Both the position numbers and the translations under genes were made by a program. From Fodinicurvata sp. EGI_FJ10296 (lineage in GTDB: Bacteria > Pseudomonadota > Alphaproteobacteria > DSM-16000 > Inquilinaceae): a stretch of DNA of 64,000 bases. The stretch lies in assembly GCF_040712075.1 (NCBI RefSeq), contig NZ_JBFCVL010000006.1, positions 186,001-250,000 on the forward strand. Direction: 5' to 3'. The notes beneath the pieces are model-generated. The model searched no databases and was not told the DNA's origin. It was given only the letters and a program-made list of their open reading frames with translations. The first letter of the stretch is position 1; the number at the start of each line of letters is the position of its first letter. Positions 62,991 through 64,000 of the stretch are shown in pieces.

Positions 62991-63464
62991 TCAGTTATAG
63001 GTGACGGAAATCACTTCGTACGAGCGGGCGCCGCTGGGGGTCGTAACCTCGACAAGATCGCCGACACTTTTACCGATCAAGCCACGAGCCAGCGGCGCGG
63101 TGATGGAGATACGGCCATCCTTGATGTCACTCTCGTCTTCTCCGACGATTTGATAGGTGATTTCCTCATCAGTATCCTCGTCGGCGAGGCTTACCGTTGC
63201 GCCGAACTTGATTATATCGCCCGACAGTTTGGAAACATCAATAACTTCGGCTCTGGCGATTTTGTCTTCCAGTTCCAGAACACGACCTTCGATGAAGCTT
63301 TGACGCTCCCGCGCGGCGTGATATTCGGCATTCTCGGAGAGATCACCATGTTCTCGAGCCTCGGCGATCGCACGGATGACTTCCGGTCGCGCGGTCGATT
63401 TCAGAAACTTTAGCTCGTCCTGCAAACGGGCGTAGCCCGTTGCGGTCATCGGGACCTTCTCCAT
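62991..63464 (-). CDS. greA: Transcription elongation factor GreA
   Basis: GreA enters the RNA polymerase secondary channel and stimulates cleavage of backtracked RNA. The 157-residue protein starts [23 protein letters not shown], has the coiled-coil tip acidic residues in [19 protein letters not shown] (Asp-Leu-Ser-Glu-Asn), and the C-terminal FKBP-like domain ending [10 protein letters not shown]. The ATG at 63464 fits the usual length exactly; a longer frame to 63572 is not family-like. It follows carB by 171 bases. Confidence 0.97.
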   Translation of the reverse strand: MEKVPMTATGYARLQDELKFLKSTARPEVIRAIAEAREHGDLSENAEYHAARERQSFIEGRVLELEDKIARAEVIDVSKLSGDIIKFGATVSLADEDTDEEITYQIVGEDESDIKDGRISITAPLARGLIGKSVGDLVEVTTPSGARSYEVISVTYN

Positions 63465-63539
63465 ATTCTGTCTACCTTCTAAGGAAAATTCGAGCGGCGA
63501 TAACCTTAACGCCGCCCGCCAGTCGTTAACGAACATAAA

Positions 63540-63563
63540 CCGCCGCAACCTCTGCTGCGGCGG
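63540..63563 (-). terminator. Candidate terminator after carB
   Basis: CCGCCGCA (63540-63547) and TGCGGCGG (63556-63563) form a perfect 8-base stem. On the minus strand it is followed by TTTATGTT, a partial T-tract. It lies between the carB stop (63636) and greA. Confidence 0.5.
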
Positions 63564-63565
63564 CT

Positions 63566-63640
63566 CCGGCAAGTCACGGTTCCAGGCCGGTCATGATACC
63601 CGGCCAGTTACAATTCCCGGCCGGCACCCGGCAGGTTACG
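63566..63640. repeat. Three imperfect direct repeats at the carB 3' end
   Basis: Related units CCGGCAAGTCACGGTTC (63566), CCGGCCAGTTACAATTC (63600) and CCGGCAGGTTACGATCC (63628) occur at 28-34 base spacing, partly overlapping the carB stop codon. Purpose unknown. Confidence 0.4.
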
Positions 63641-64000
63641 ATCCGAAGACATAAGATTGCAGCGCCTCGACTTCAAGCTCACCTTCCTTCAGTGCGGCGA
63701 TGGCCTCTACCGCAGCGCGCGCCCCAGCGATCGTCGTATAATAGGGAATAGTATTGACCAGAGCGGTTCGCCGCAACCCCATGCTGTCGCGTACGGCCTG
63801 GGCGCTATCGGTCGTATTGATGACGAGGTCGATGACCCCGTTCTTCATTTCATCGACGATGTGGGGCTGGCCTTCCAGCACCTTGTTGACGGTGGTCACC
63901 GTCAGGCCGTGCGACGCGAGAAAGGCCTGGGTGCCGCGCGTAGCGACCAGGGTGAAGCCGAGTGCGGCCAGACCGCGGGCGATCGGTTCCAGGTTGGCCT
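63636..64000 (-). CDS. carB: Carbamoyl-phosphate synthase large subunit CarB (C-terminal end)
   Basis: Only the last 121 residues are in the window. They are the MGS-like allosteric domain: LAALGFTLVATRGTQAFLASHG, VNKVLEGQPHIVDEMKNGVIDLVINT and RRTALVNTIPYYTTIAGARAAVEAI, matching the CarB C-terminus, which binds regulators such as ornithine, UMP or IMP. CarB makes carbamoyl phosphate for arginine and pyrimidine synthesis. It is cut by the window edge, and its upstream portion is outside. Confidence 0.94.
   Translation of the reverse strand, partial: ANLEPIARGLAALGFTLVATRGTQAFLASHGLTVTTVNKVLEGQPHIVDEMKNGVIDLVINTTDSAQAVRDSMGLRRTALVNTIPYYTTIAGARAAVEAIAALKEGELEVEALQSYVFGS

Overview
The window is about 64 kb of GC-rich chromosomal DNA from an alphaproteobacterium, most likely Rhodospirillales-like. 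The evidence is the gene content and order (mraZ-rsmH-ftsL-ftsI-murE, dapD-dapE, def-fmt-truA, dnaX-ybaB-recR with the small SRP RNA beside dnaX, serC-serA-hisZ-purA), the long alphaproteobacterial type of SerC, and GTTC-N7-GTTC half-site spacing as used by alphaproteobacterial LexA. I see no phage, insertion sequence, CRISPR array, tRNA or rRNA. Genes sit tightly, often with ATGA or GTGA stop/start overlaps.

Layout. 1-4.6 kb: start of the division and cell-wall (dcw) cluster, reading leftwards, with murE cut by the window edge. 4.6-5.1 kb: a 557-base regulatory island ahead of mraZ, with two arrays of TGGG repeats (MraZ-type operators), a nested dyad and LexA-like half-sites. 5.1-10.6 kb: a polyamine-type ABC importer with a DUF3830-like protein and a LysR regulator. 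10.7-16.6 kb: a VTT-domain membrane protein, a methyltransferase, leuD-leuB and two tandem M20 amidohydrolase paralogues. 16.6-18.9 kb: a coupled PAS protein / DUF2336 protein pair.

19-40.5 kb is a recognisable alphaproteobacterial housekeeping block (HAD nucleotidase, dapD, dapE, truA-fmt-def, recR-ybaB-dnaX, SRP RNA). Accessory genes interrupt it: a fluoroacetate-dehalogenase-like hydrolase, a GntR/FAH-hydrolase/TAXI-TRAP transporter cassette, an orphan GAF histidine kinase, an SDR, and a YhaO-YhaN (SbcCD-like) pair appended to the dnaX operon.

40.7-52.3 kb holds a 605-residue protein I do not recognise, an outer-membrane barrel, nudC, a frameshifted Rpn-family nuclease gene, lpdA, asd, a 3-hydroxyisobutyrate-dehydrogenase-like gene, a CorC/HlyC-type membrane protein and aroB. 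52.4-58.2 kb is a biosynthetic run, serC-serA-hisZ-purA, with structured leaders before serC and serA. 58.3-61.1 kb carries the most novel-looking pair: a membrane-anchored protein-kinase-fold protein that lacks the catalytic HRD and DFG aspartates, followed by a small multi-pass membrane protein. The right end has an Lrp/AsnC regulator, an AI-2E-family transporter, greA and the 3' end of carB.

Together the window covers cell division, diaminopimelate/lysine, leucine, serine, histidine, purine and aromatic biosynthesis, start-site formylation and deformylation, and replication/recombination, with scavenging transporters inserted between. Family calls come from reading motifs by eye; substrates of the transporters and hydrolases are inferences.
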